Assembly (NCBI GenBank): GCA_021772705.1
Contig: JAJFLN010000513.1
Location: forward strand, 1 to 12,613
Source of the DNA: Candidatus Cloacimonadota bacterium
Lineage (GTDB): Bacteria > Muiribacteriota > UBA6191 > JACPRK01
Direction of reading: 5' to 3'
DNA length: 12,613 nucleotides
In this document: one piece after another, positions 1 through 10,600 of the stretch
How positions within the stretch are numbered: position 1 is the stretch's first letter
How the letters are laid out: every line of letters starts with the position of its first letter
Translations under genes and position numbers: made by a program
The notes under the pieces: generated by a model
What the model was told of the DNA's origin: nothing
Databases searched by the model: none
The model's input: only the letters and a program-made list of their open reading frames with translations

Positions 1-1
1 T

Positions 2-949
2 GCACTGATGTCTGATGCCCTCCTCGAACTGGGGCGTTACGACGCGTCGGTGGCAGCCCTCCAGAAGATGATGGACCTGCGGCCCGGGGCTGACGGCTAC
101 AGCCGGGCGGCCCATCTGCGTTACCTTCATTCCGATCTGGCCGGCTCGCTGGAGATGATCGAGATGGGGCTGCAGGCCAGCTTGAGCGGAGGGTTGCCCC
201 ATCTGACGGCCTGGCTCTACGTGCAGGCAGGAGTGGTTCACGCCGCCCTGGGAGACGCCAAGCTAGCGGAGGCGGCTCTGCGGCAGGCGGCGACAATCAT
301 GCCCGGTTACGTTCATGGGGCGGTCCCCCTGGCCATGATCCTCACAACTCGAGACGAGCTCGACGAGGCTGTGACAGTCCTGGAGAGAGCGCTGGAGCAT
401 CAGGAGCTGCCGTCGTTGCTGGGAGCCCTGGAGGACCTGGAGATTCATCGGGGAAATCAGGAAGCAGCCGAGGGAGTGCGGAAGAGGCTTGAGGCGCTAG
501 CCCACATCGAGACGGCTCACCTGGGCCGGGTCGAGCGAGGCGTCGCCCGGGTCGACCTGGAACGAGACCGTTTGCTGGAGCGTTCTGTGAAGGCCGCCGA
601 GGCCGAGTACAAAGCTCGACCGGAGGTGTATAGCGCCGATGTTCTGGCCCTGGCCAGGCTCCGTCAGGGACGGCTGGCGGAGGCCGTCAGGCTCTCGGAG
701 GAGTCCTGCCGGTTGGGCACTCCTGATCCTCTGCTGCTCTACCATCGAGGAGAGATCCTCCTGGCTGCCGATCGGAAGAAGGAGGGTCTGGAGTACCTGT
801 CCAGGGCGCGTCAAGGCGACATGACGCTCTGGCCGACGCTTCGCCAGCGGCTCCGGAAGAGACTGGGCGCGGCCGTCAGTTCCTGGGACAGTCCTTCCTG
901 GAAGAGTCGTCCGGGTGATAGGCCGACCACGTCGAGTTCGAAACGGTGA
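2..949 (+). CDS. TPR-repeat protein, C-terminal part (5' end outside window)
   Basis: The frame is open from the first base of the window to a TGA at 947-949. The codons before the ATG at 8 (Ala-Leu) continue the same helix, so that Met is probably internal and the true start lies upstream. Counting that Met as residue 1, helix-turn-helix units with TPR spacing are visible at about 1-27 (LLELGRYDASVAALQKM), 67-100 (AALGDAKLAEAALRQAATIMPG), 101-134 (DELDEAVTVLERALE), 135-166, 207-238 (LRQGRLAEAVRLSEESC) and 241-270. The Gly/Ala-aromatic positions and the closing Pro are typical of TPRs. The last 25 or so residues are a Ser/Arg/Trp-rich, probably disordered tail. There is no visible catalytic motif, signal peptide or membrane segment in the part seen. 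TPR arrays usually hold protein partners together; the partner here is unknown. The next gene starts 574 bp downstream on the same strand, so shared transcription is not evident. Confidence 0.85.
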   Translation, partial: ALMSDALLELGRYDASVAALQKMMDLRPGADGYSRAAHLRYLHSDLAGSLEMIEMGLQASLSGGLPHLTAWLYVQAGVVHAALGDAKLAEAALRQAATIMPGYVHGAVPLAMILTTRDELDEAVTVLERALEHQELPSLLGALEDLEIHRGNQEAAEGVRKRLEALAHIETAHLGRVERGVARVDLERDRLLERSVKAAEAEYKARPEVYSADVLALARLRQGRLAEAVRLSEESCRLGTPDPLLLYHRGEILLAADRKKEGLEYLSRARQGDMTLWPTLRQRLRKRLGAAVSSWDSPSWKSRPGDRPTTSSSKR

Positions 950-1523
950 ACCGCGGCGGCAGGTAAAACAGGGGTGCGGCCGCCATTGGGGATCACGGAG
1001 CTCACAGTGATCCCAGAGCACACAGAGTTCTTGGGGCGGAGAGGTGAGATGAGGAACCTCCGTGTTCTCCGTGACCTCGGTGTTCTCCGTGTAACTTCCC
1101 GCGTCATCGGAGCTGAAGCCCCCGTCGACATGCTCCTAGTGAACCGATCAGGAGAGCCCTCTTCGGTTCTCGAATAGTGCCGGGAAGGAGCCATGATGGG
1201 GGCACGGAATGGTGCAGATTCTCTCACCCGGGCTACGGGATTTGCCGAAGTTGATGAGGAGCGGGGTCCACTGAATCCATGCAGGACCGTGGCATGGTTG
1301 CCCTGAATTGGGCGATGTTGGGGAGCAACAGAGTAAATTCTCCCCACCAGGCCCGTTACTTGAATCAAGGTCTCGCGGTTCAGACCAACATGGCCAGGCA
1401 TTTGCGTCAGGCTCCATCGGACTACCCATTGTTCCTCGACCTACCCCCTCCACGGCGGAACTCGACCCAGGAGCCGGAGGCCACCACAGCCAGAGAGCCA
1501 TCCCCGGCGCCGAATCGCGAGAG
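950..1523. other. Intergenic region, 574 bp, no convincing gene
   Basis: This gap separates the TPR gene from the giant repeat gene. Its only clear structure is the inverted 9-mer array at 994-1093. The region looks less GC-rich and less codon-biased than its flanks. Short open frames exist on both strands, but none has a recognisable product, a good ribosome-binding site or conserved-looking composition. No -35/-10 pair with proper spacing stands out. A GGAGG occurs at 1476-1480 but is more than 40 bases from the ATG at 1524. The promoter of the giant gene is presumably somewhere in 1100-1500, but I cannot place it. Confidence 0.6.
994..1093. repeat. Inverted array of CACRGAG/CTCCGTG 9-mers
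   Basis: The left arm (994-1029) is four consecutive 9-base units: CACGGAGCT, CACAGTGAT, CCCAGAGCA, CACAGAGTT. The right arm (1058-1093) is four units in the opposite sense: CTCCGTGTT, CTCCGTGAC, CTCGGTGTT, CTCCGTGTA. The arms are 36 bp each, with a 28-bp spacer, and pair imperfectly (about 25 of 34 positions by eye). The inner ends, TTC after the left arm and GAAC before the right arm, extend the pairing with a bulge. From memory, strings of CACGGAG/CACAGAG units recur between genes in several environmental bacterial lineages, so this may be a dispersed genomic repeat. No T-run follows, so it is not a standard intrinsic terminator, although the transcript could fold. Function is unknown. Confidence 0.7.
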
Positions 1524-1622
1524 ATGATGAAAAGCACAATCGACCGCTCCCACAGCCTCATCCGACGCCTGCTGCTTCTCGCCATACTGAGCACGTTTGT
1601 GCTGGCCTCGCCAGCCAGTGCG
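1524..1622 (+). other. Sec signal peptide of the giant protein (residues 1-33)
   Basis: The N-terminus has a basic stretch (K3, R8, R14, R15), a hydrophobic core from L16 to A28 rich in Leu, Ile, Val and Phe, and a small-residue end SPASA followed by Q34-D35. ASA|Q is a textbook signal peptidase I site, so cleavage after Ala33 is likely. No lipobox Cys is present, so this is not a lipoprotein signal. The fit supports 1524 (or 1527) as the true start. Confidence 0.88.
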
Positions 1623-4600
1623 CAGGACATCACCGCCGGAAGTCTGGTGGTTCTATTCCAGAACCCGGCACCGGGCGGTTCCTTGCGCCTCGCCGTGGAC
1701 CTGACCAACGGGATCGCCGACGAGATCACCGTCATCTCGACGCCGTTCTCGGATGATCAGGACCATGTGGTGTTCACGGCAGACGCGGGAAATCCGACGA
1801 CCATCGCCGGAAGCGCCACGGAGCGGTTCTTCTTCGACGGGACCATCACAAAAGATGCCACCCTGGACGAGCACAACTTCTTCATTGAACTCTTTGGGAC
1901 CGACACGAACGGGGCCCGGAACCTGGGGGCCACCAGCATCGGGAGCCTGACGTTTGAAACCGGTCTCATCCAGAACCTGACAGTTCCGAACGGAGTGACG
2001 GTCACCTTTGCCGGGGATGCGATTACTCTGAAGGCGTTTGCGCAGAACAGAAACGCGACGGACGAGATTCGAATCGATTCCGCCGTTCTCACTTTCAGCG
2101 AAGGTAACTACACGGCCACTCTGGATCCACCCAGTCTAGCTCCCATAGTCCTGGGCGTGTCTCCAACAGCAGAGTCGACTGAGGTGTTCCAGTTCTGCGT
2201 GCAGGCACCCTCCACTATCACGTGCCTGTCAGCTCCTGTTGACGTGACCGTGACCCTGGCGGGGGTCAACTTGAGTACAGCTGCCTCGGTCAGGGCCACC
2301 TACACCTGTCTGAGATTCATCCAGAGTGGTGGTGCGAAGTACCAGGTCGACGGGATTCAGAACAGCGATGATACGGGCTCAAATCCCATCAGCAGTATAC
2401 CCACATCCGGCGACTTCTTGTCGACGGTTCAAGTCAGTAACACGGGCCAGTGTTTCATGAGCATCACAGACTCGGTCATCGCTGGCAGCCCCACGGCGCC
2501 GACGAACAACGGTTCCGCGACCTGGCTGGACAACGCTGAGGACACGACCCCGGAAGCGTTGCCTGTGACCGTGGCCCCGGGCGGGTCGGTTCTCCTGGTC
2601 CACGATCTCACAGCGCCCGACAGTGCTGGCGGTACCACACTGATTCCGGTGATCACCGTGACCGATGTCCTCGGTGAAGTGGCAGCGCCACAAGATGGAA
2701 TTGTCCGGGAGAGTTCCATGATGGTGGAGCCCGGCGCCGGTGACTTCACAGGGCGAATCGTCTCGACGGGGACCTTCATCAGCGTCAATGACAACCGAAA
2801 CGTCCGCATCCGGGCCTACAAGACCGATACAGGCGCGTTGGTTGGAGATATCTCGGGTGTGAATCCGGGCTCATTCAGTCTGCCCCTGTCAGGTGTGGTG
2901 ACAAACGACACCCTGAGGCTGGAGCTGTCCAGCATCGAGCCCGCTCCGAACCTGGTTTTCGATTTCACCGAGAGTTACACCGTTGAGGCCATTCCAGCGC
3001 CTGGGATTCCCAAGACGCTGATACTGAACGACCCAACGGGTATCGTCGGAGGCTCGGTCTTCTTGAAGGATGCCTCGGGAAATGTCGTTCCCGGCGCCAC
3101 CGTCGACGTGTCGATAGTGCGAGTCCGGCCATTCGATGGAACCGAGACCTACCTGCCAGTCGGACGCTTCACGACTGAAAACTTCGCTCAGGATGTGCCC
3201 GGCCGATTCGACTTCGAAGGAATCGGCCCGGCTGTAGTTGGCGACGGGTTGTTCTTTTCGCTGAAGCGTCCCGATGGCTACCGAGGCCCCACCCTCGACC
3301 CTCGTGAGACCAGCGTAACGGCGCCATTTCTGCTGCCTGACACCACAGGGGCCGTGCCCGTGGACCCCCACGTCACGAAGGCCCTTATCGCGACGGACCT
3401 GAACTCCGACGAGGGTCTTACCATTAACTTGACGAAGGAGACCCTGCGTGCGGGTCTTCGGTACAGCACGGACCGCCGGAAGGTGGGACCAGGCGAACTC
3501 CAGCTCACTCTGATTTTTCTGAATCCGACCATCGAGGAGTTCGAAGGGATAGCGGCCAGGCCCAGTCTCCGCATTGACCGGCCCGGGGCAAACGACGGTG
3601 AAGGAGCCGGAGCCGGCACGATTCTCGAGATGCGCCACGATGACTGCAGCGATCCTTCGTTCTGGATAACAACGTATTTCGTCGAACAGGGAGACGGCAG
3701 CAACATCAAGGACGGGCTGGTGACGATCGAGATTCTGAACACGACGGATCTCGTCGGCCAGTCCCACGGCAGCATTCAGAACACAACGATGACTCTGATC
3801 ACGATCCCGCCAAAGGCGACTCTGAGCTACAGCAAGGGGGTCACGGATCAGGGCAGCAGCATCCCTCGAGTTCCGGTCGAGACGTTCACCATCTTCGTTC
3901 AATTCGATCAAGAGATCGACGCCACCTCGAACCCGAAGCTCAACATATCGAGCAGCAACTCAATTCCCAGTGCCAACGATGTCAAAGACGGTTCGCTGAC
4001 CAGGATTGAAACAAACGGCGAGGGAACCCTCTTCTCGTTCAACTACACACCCAAGACAACCTCGCTGGTTGGCCAGTATGTCGTCACGCCAACCTTCGCG
4101 TTTGGCCTGACAAATGTCGAAAACGATCCGACGCCGAGCAACCCCTTCTTCACTCTGGACAACACCCAGGCCACCCTGGACCTGACCTACAGCAAGCCCC
4201 AGACCGCCGTGTCATCCGGCGTCCTTCGGATCACAGCCACCTTCAGCGAGGCCGTGCGAGACCCGACGATCACCATCGACAGACGGCCTCGAACGGACCT
4301 GAGCGAGAGCGGTGAACCGGGGATCAACAACATCGGGCCCGTACCGCAGCCCATGAGCAAGTCGACGGGGGCCGAGTTCAGCGATGAGTGGTTCTTCGAC
4401 TACGAGATCTTCATCCAGAACGGATCGACCATGCTCGACGGAGAAGCCCGGGTCGTGGTGACCACGGGCTTCAACCAGCTGGGGAACTCCTCGATCTCGC
4501 CGGGCAGCAATAACCTGTTCGTCATCGACACCCAGCCCCCGGCAGTCTCCACGGTGGAGTCAGCCAGCGGTCCTCTCCCCCCTGGCCCCTACCCTATCTT

Positions 4601-7600
4601 GGTGACCTTCACCGACGTGGCCATCGGAAACGCTTCTCCATCGATCACGGGCACTCCCAACATCTTGGTAAGCCGGGTTGGAGCCGCCGATCAGGCAATC
4701 AACCTGACGAAGGTCTCCGATACGGTTGTGAGCAACACCGTCACGTCAACCTGGACCGCCGACTACAACGCCGCCGCAGGACTGGACGCGAACAACACCG
4801 TTACCGTGCTAGTCAGCCCCGGCACGGACCTGGCTGGCAACCCATACCCGTCGAAGACCTTCACGACCGTACCTCTTATCGTGGACTCCACCTCCCCCGA
4901 CGTGGTTCTCAGCTACAACAAGAGCGAGAGCGGCGTCCCGAACGGAGATCTGGTGATCACGGCCACGTTCTCCGAGAACATTGACCTGCAGCATCCCCCG
5001 GAGTTGCAGGTGAACCGGCCCGACACGAGTCTCCGGGTCAACCCCTTCACCACCATGTCCGGCGGCCCTCTCGTCTGGACCACTACCTACGACGTGGAGC
5101 CCTTCAGTTCTCCTATCACCCTCGACGGCCCGACGACGATCAACGTCCGGAACGCCGAGGACCCCAGCGGCAACGCGAACAACACGCCGACCAACAACAT
5201 CATCAACATTCAATCGAAGCAGCCCGCCGTTACCTCCTTGCAGTTCAGCGCCCCCACGACTCACTTCAAGGCCGGGACCGTGGGCATCACGGCCACATTC
5301 GACGTGGGCCTCTCCGTAGCCCCTCAGATTTCCATCACGGGCACGGCCGGCGCCAACGTGCAGTTGGCCACAAACATGTCTCAAGGCACGACGAACACGA
5401 TCTGGACATTCGATTACGTGGTCAGCACCGGCGATGACGGCGATGCCCTGCTCACCATCGCGAGTGGTCAGGATGCGGCAGGCAATCTGAACGTCCCGGA
5501 GCAGCGCAACGTCCGGATTGACAACGTTGGCCCGAGCATCACGAGCATCGTGTACAGCGCTGCGGATCGTCTCGATGTCACAGCCGGAGCGCTGACCATC
5601 ACGGTGACCTTCGACGAGTCCATCGCACCCTCCGACGTTCCCAAGCTGTCCACCGTGGGCCCCGAGGGCACCGAAGCCCAGGGACCGAACAATCAGACGA
5701 ACCTCTCCATGTCCACGACAGATCCGGACAGGAAGGTCTTCCTCGCCACGCTGTCCATTACCACCGGTTTCGACGGGACCTACGAAGTCCAGGTATCGGG
5801 TGCCCGGGACCTGGCGGGCAACGAGAACAGCCCAGCCGCCGTGACGGAGAAGGACTTCGTCGTCGACACGGGGGGGCCCTCGGTTTACCTGGACTACACC
5901 CAGAGTTCGAGCCTGAATCCCATCGCCGTACGGACCGGCACGGTGAGCATCACCGCCACCTTCTCGGAGACCATGGTCACCAGTCCCACCATCGCGATCG
6001 ATCGTCTCGGCACGGGTAACGACCTGGCCGCCGAGGCCCTGGTGGCCACGGCCAGCGGAAAGGTCTGGACGAAGGACTTCACGATCCAGGCACAGAATGG
6101 CACGACGATCCTAGACGGCCTGGCGACGGTCACCATCGAGGGCACGAGCACGGAAGATGGGGCGGCGAACTCGACGGCCAAGCGCAACGGCCTGCTCATC
6201 GATACGACCAACCCGATTCCAACCTTCATCTACAGCAAGATCAGCTCGCCCTTCACGGCGGTCAGCTCCGGCACACTGGTCATCACCGCCACCTACGACG
6301 AGCCGGTGACGACCACTCCCACCGTAGAGATCGCCGGCACGCCATCAAACATCAATGGTGTCTCGTCAGTGACCATGACCGGCGTGAGCAGCACGGTCTT
6401 CACCCTGAGCCGGACCATCAGCATCCAGTCCGACAGCACCTACACGATCACCCCCACCTCCGTGAAGGACCTGGCGGGGAACTCGAGTGACACGACGGTG
6501 AACAACACCTTCCAGGTTGACACGATCCCACCGAACGTCACGTCCATCTCCTACAACCCACCGCTGACAGGACCGCTGAGCGCCCAGGCACTGCGGATCA
6601 CAGCCACGTTCTCCGAGCCTCTGCTGATCACGCCGAACATCACCATCGAGGGACCTTTCGGTGCAAACGTTCAGGCCGCAACTCAGATGTCGGCCTCGAC
6701 GACCAACGCCACGTGGCTCTTCTCCAAGAACCTGGCGACGGGTAATGACGGCACGTTCCAGGTCCGGTTCCTGGATGGAAAGGACCGGGCCGGCAACCTC
6801 AATCGGGATGCGACGGCGAACAACACCTTCTCCGTCGACACCGTGCCGCCCTCCGTCAACCTCACCTACTCCCCTCTCCCAACGCCATTCACCCAGTTCA
6901 AGGCGGGGCCGTTCACGATCACGGCGACCTTCACGGAGCCCATCTCGTCCACACCGACAATGACCGTGCTCGGCGGCACCTCGTCGCCGCTGAACGACAT
7001 CACCACGACCCCCATGTCCCTCCCGGACTCCGGGGTCACCAGTGTCTGGGCCTTTACCTATCCTTCGGGCATACGGGCCGGGGACGATGGCGTCTTCACG
7101 GTCACCATCGCCAACGGCAAGGACGCCAGCGGCCAGCTGAACAAGACGGCCACGAACCGGACATTCCGGGTCGACACCCAGATACCGACGGTGGCCCTGA
7201 GCTACAGCCGGCCATCAGTCAGCTCGGGCCTGTCCCGGGTCAGCTCCGGATCGTTGACCATCACGGCGGCATTCTCGGAGCCCATCGCCAGTACTCCGAC
7301 CATCTCCTCCATCGGCGCCGTCGCCGGAGGCTCCAACGAGATCGCCTCTGCCTCGATGGTACCCACCACGGGCAACCCGTCAGTCTGGACCCACACGTTC
7401 ACCGTCACCGCCGGCGATGACGATATCTTCACCGTCACTGTCGCCAACGGGGGGGATCCGGCAGGCAACCTGGCGGGAACAGCCACGAACAACAGCTTCA
7501 CCATCGACACCACAACACCGGCGGTGAACCTCACCTTCAGCCAGAGCCGTACCAGCGTTGGCACGGGCAGCCTGGAGATCCAGGCCGTCTTCTCCGAGCC

Positions 7601-10600
7601 CCTCTCCACGACTCCTACCATCGCCGTGACTGGCGGCCTGAGTGTGACTCTCAACGACCGGACGGCGACGAGCATGTCAGCCACGGTGGACCCGAAGACT
7701 TTCAGCTTCACCTACGATGTGGTCTCCGGTGACGACGGAGTCTTCTTGGTGGTCATCGACAACGGACAAGACCTGGCGGGCAACGCCATCGGGACCCCGA
7801 GCCCGAACACCTTCACCATCGATGCGCCTCCATCGGTGGTGCTGAGCTACAGCAAGTCCGGCGCTATCTTTCCGGCCGGCGCGTTCACCATCACGGCGGA
7901 CTTCAATGAGCTGATCATCTCGACACCCAACATCCGAGTCCTGGGTGGCTCCCCTCTGACCACCGATTCGGGCCTCCAGGCAATGACGAAGGTCTCGAAC
8001 ACCCAGTTCACCTTCAGCTACACACCGCCCACAGGATTCGACGGCCTCTTCACGGTCCAGATCACCAACGGCCGGGACATCTTCGGCAACGAGAACCTGG
8101 AAGCGACGAACAACGCATTCACGATCGACACCTCCCTGCCGACCCTGCAGACCTTGGCCTATTCCCGGCCCATCAGTCCTTACACGAAGGTCAGCAGCGG
8201 AAGCCTGACCATCACCGCCACTTACTCCGAACTTCTGGGCACGGCACCGACCATCACCGTCGCCGGTGGTACGGCGAGCACAGTCAACGACCGGACCGAT
8301 TCGAGCATGACCGGCACGACGCCCACGTCTGTCTTCAGCTTCACCTACTCCATCAACACCGGTGATGACGGCCTCTTCACGGTCACTACGGCCTCCGGGA
8401 CCGATCAGGCTGGCAACAGCCTCGGCGCGGCGGCGGGAGGTGTGGACTCCACATTCACGGTGGACACCATTCCACCCCTGCCGACCCTGACAGCCTCGAA
8501 GGCACTGGGAACCTCGAGCCCCATCGGCGCCGGCACTGTGAGCATCACGGCGACGTTCAACGAGACCATGGCCTTCACGCCGGTGATCTCCATCTCCGGA
8601 GGCAGCGCCACCAGCACGGCCAACGACGTGAGCAACTCTGCCATGACCGGGACGACGCCGACGACGGTCTTCACATTCGATTATAACGTCGCCAGCGGCG
8701 ACGACGGACTGTTCGCCATCGCCATCGCGTCGGGACAGGACCTGGCAGGCAACCTCAACGGCGCACTGACGGCGAACAACCAGCTTCGGGTGGATGCCCG
8801 GGCGCCGACGGCGAGTCTTGTCTACAGCCAGCTCCTGCCGCCCTTCAGCAAGATCGGTCTCGGGCCCCTGACGATCACCGCCACGTTTGACGAGCCCATC
8901 GCGACGACGCCGACACTGGCGATCGCTGGCGGACAGGCGGCGACGACGAACGACGTGAATGCCACATCCATGTCACCCACGGCAATTTCCTCGGTCTGGT
9001 TCCTCACTCATCCGTCGGGTATTCAGGCCGGCGATGACGGGACATTTACCGTGACCCTGGCCAGCGCCCAGGACATCGTGGGCAACTCCCTGGCGGCCTC
9101 GACGGTGACGAGCCGGACCTTCGAGGTCGATACGGTCCTACCCGTGGTGGATGGATTCGCCTTCAGCCGGCCCGTGGCCCCCTTCACTCGCCTCGCTCCG
9201 GGACCCCTCAGCATCACGGCCACCTTCTCGGAGACCGTCTTCACTCCGCCGAGCATCGCGATCGCCGGCGGAGGCAGTCCGGCCATCAATGACCGGCCCC
9301 TGGCGGCCATGCTCGGTCCCGTGCCGGGTGCGGAGTTCACGATCAGCTACGTCGTTCAGTCCGGAGACGACGGCAACTTCTCCCTGGCAGTTTCGGGAGC
9401 CAGAGACGCTGGAGGAAACGAGAACACCGCGGTGACCACCTCCACCAAGGACTTTGTCATCGACTCCACGCCGCCGGCCGTCATCTCCCTGGTCTCCTCC
9501 CGCCCCGTAGCGCCCCTGACACGCATCGCCATCGGCCCCCTGACGATCACGGCCACCTTCAACGAGCCTCTGGCCATTTCGCCCACTCTGGCTCTCTCCG
9601 GCGGTGGTAGCGGTGCTTCTCTGAACGACCTGCAGCCGACGACCATGACCGCCGCCAGCGGCACGACCACAGTCTGGACACTGACCCACAACATCCAGGC
9701 CGGTGACGACGGCCAGTTCACCGTCAACCTGGCCTCCGGGCTCGATCTGGCGAGCAACCCGAACTTGCCGTTGACTGGCGGCAACATCCTGACTGTCGAT
9801 ACCCGGGCCCCCTCCGTGACGTCTCTCTCCTTCGACAAGCCCGTCTCGCCGAACACGAAGGCCGGTGCCGGGTCTCTGACGGTCTCCGTCGTCTTCGACG
9901 AGGCCATCGACGGTGGGGCGCCAGCACCTCAGCTCCGGGTTCGCCGGCCAGGTCTGGCTGATGCCCTGGTCGCCCTGACGGGCTCCGGTACTGCCTGGAG
10001 CGGCAGCTACGACGTGGCGACGGCTGGAACCGGCGGCGCCCTGGACGGCATCGTGACAGTCGACGCTCTGGGAACTGACGGAGCTGGCAATCCGATAGGA
10101 GCACCGGGTGTGTCCAGCAGTTTCGTCGTGGACACCGTTGCACCGACGGCTGCTCTCACCTACGGAACGCCTGACTCCCTCAACATCCCGGCCGGCATCC
10201 TCCGGATCACGGCCACCTTCTCTGAGCCCCTCCGGTCAGCCCCGAGCCTCTCCCTGGTGGGACCCTCCGGGAGCAACAACGTGGGTCCCGTGACGATGAC
10301 TGCCGGAACCTCCCCCTCGGAGTACTTCCTGGATGTCAACGTGGCCCGGGACAACCCCGGGACCTTCGCGGCCCTGCTGTCGGAGGCCTTCGACGCCGCC
10401 GGCAACGCCTCAGCCGCACCGTCCAATTCGACTTTGATCATCAATCCCGCGCCTCCCGCCGGGAGCCTGCTCTACAGCCGCGGACCCGACCCGGTCGGGG
10501 CGGGCAGCCTGACCATCACGGCCGTGTTTAGCAAGCCCATCGCCAGCACGTCGAATCCGGCCCTGTCGATCGTCGGCCCGACAGGCGCCAACAACGTGGC

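Noticed and set aside
8..10. ATG at 8 as the true start of the TPR gene
   Set aside because: The frame is open to the window edge, no ribosome-binding site is visible in the few bases available, and the Met sits inside what looks like the first helix of a TPR.
955..984. GGCGGC...GCCGCC inverted repeat just after the TPR stop codon as a terminator
   Set aside because: Only a 6-bp stem with an 18-base loop and no T-run. In GC-rich DNA this is expected by chance.
1141..1169. GAACCGA...TCGGTTC hairpin
   Set aside because: A 7-bp stem with a 15-base interior, no T-tract and no clear relation to a gene end. Too weak to call.
974..1177. 67-residue plus-strand frame
   Set aside because: Its middle is a translation of the CACRGAG/CTCCGTG array, giving HTEF and NLRVLRDLGVLRV. 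The apparent pattern comes from the DNA repeat.
1318..1339. Promoter-like TTGGGG and TAAATT
   Set aside because: Spacing is only 10 bases, too short for a standard sigma-70-type promoter, and no better pair was found nearby.
811..1401. 196-residue minus-strand frame across the TPR gene end and the intergenic region
   Set aside because: Half of it is antisense to the TPR gene, and the remainder has no recognisable family or clear start signal.
1279..1527. 82-residue plus-strand frame just before the giant gene, overlapping its ATG
   Set aside because: No ribosome-binding site and no recognisable domain; its TGA overlaps the giant gene's start by chance-compatible geometry. Translational coupling cannot be excluded, but the composition does not look coding.
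2889..3911. 340-residue open frame on the minus strand
   Set aside because: It lies wholly inside the giant plus-strand gene, whose signal peptide and repeats are clear. The translation shows no recognisable domain. GC-rich coding DNA with few minus-strand stops explains it.
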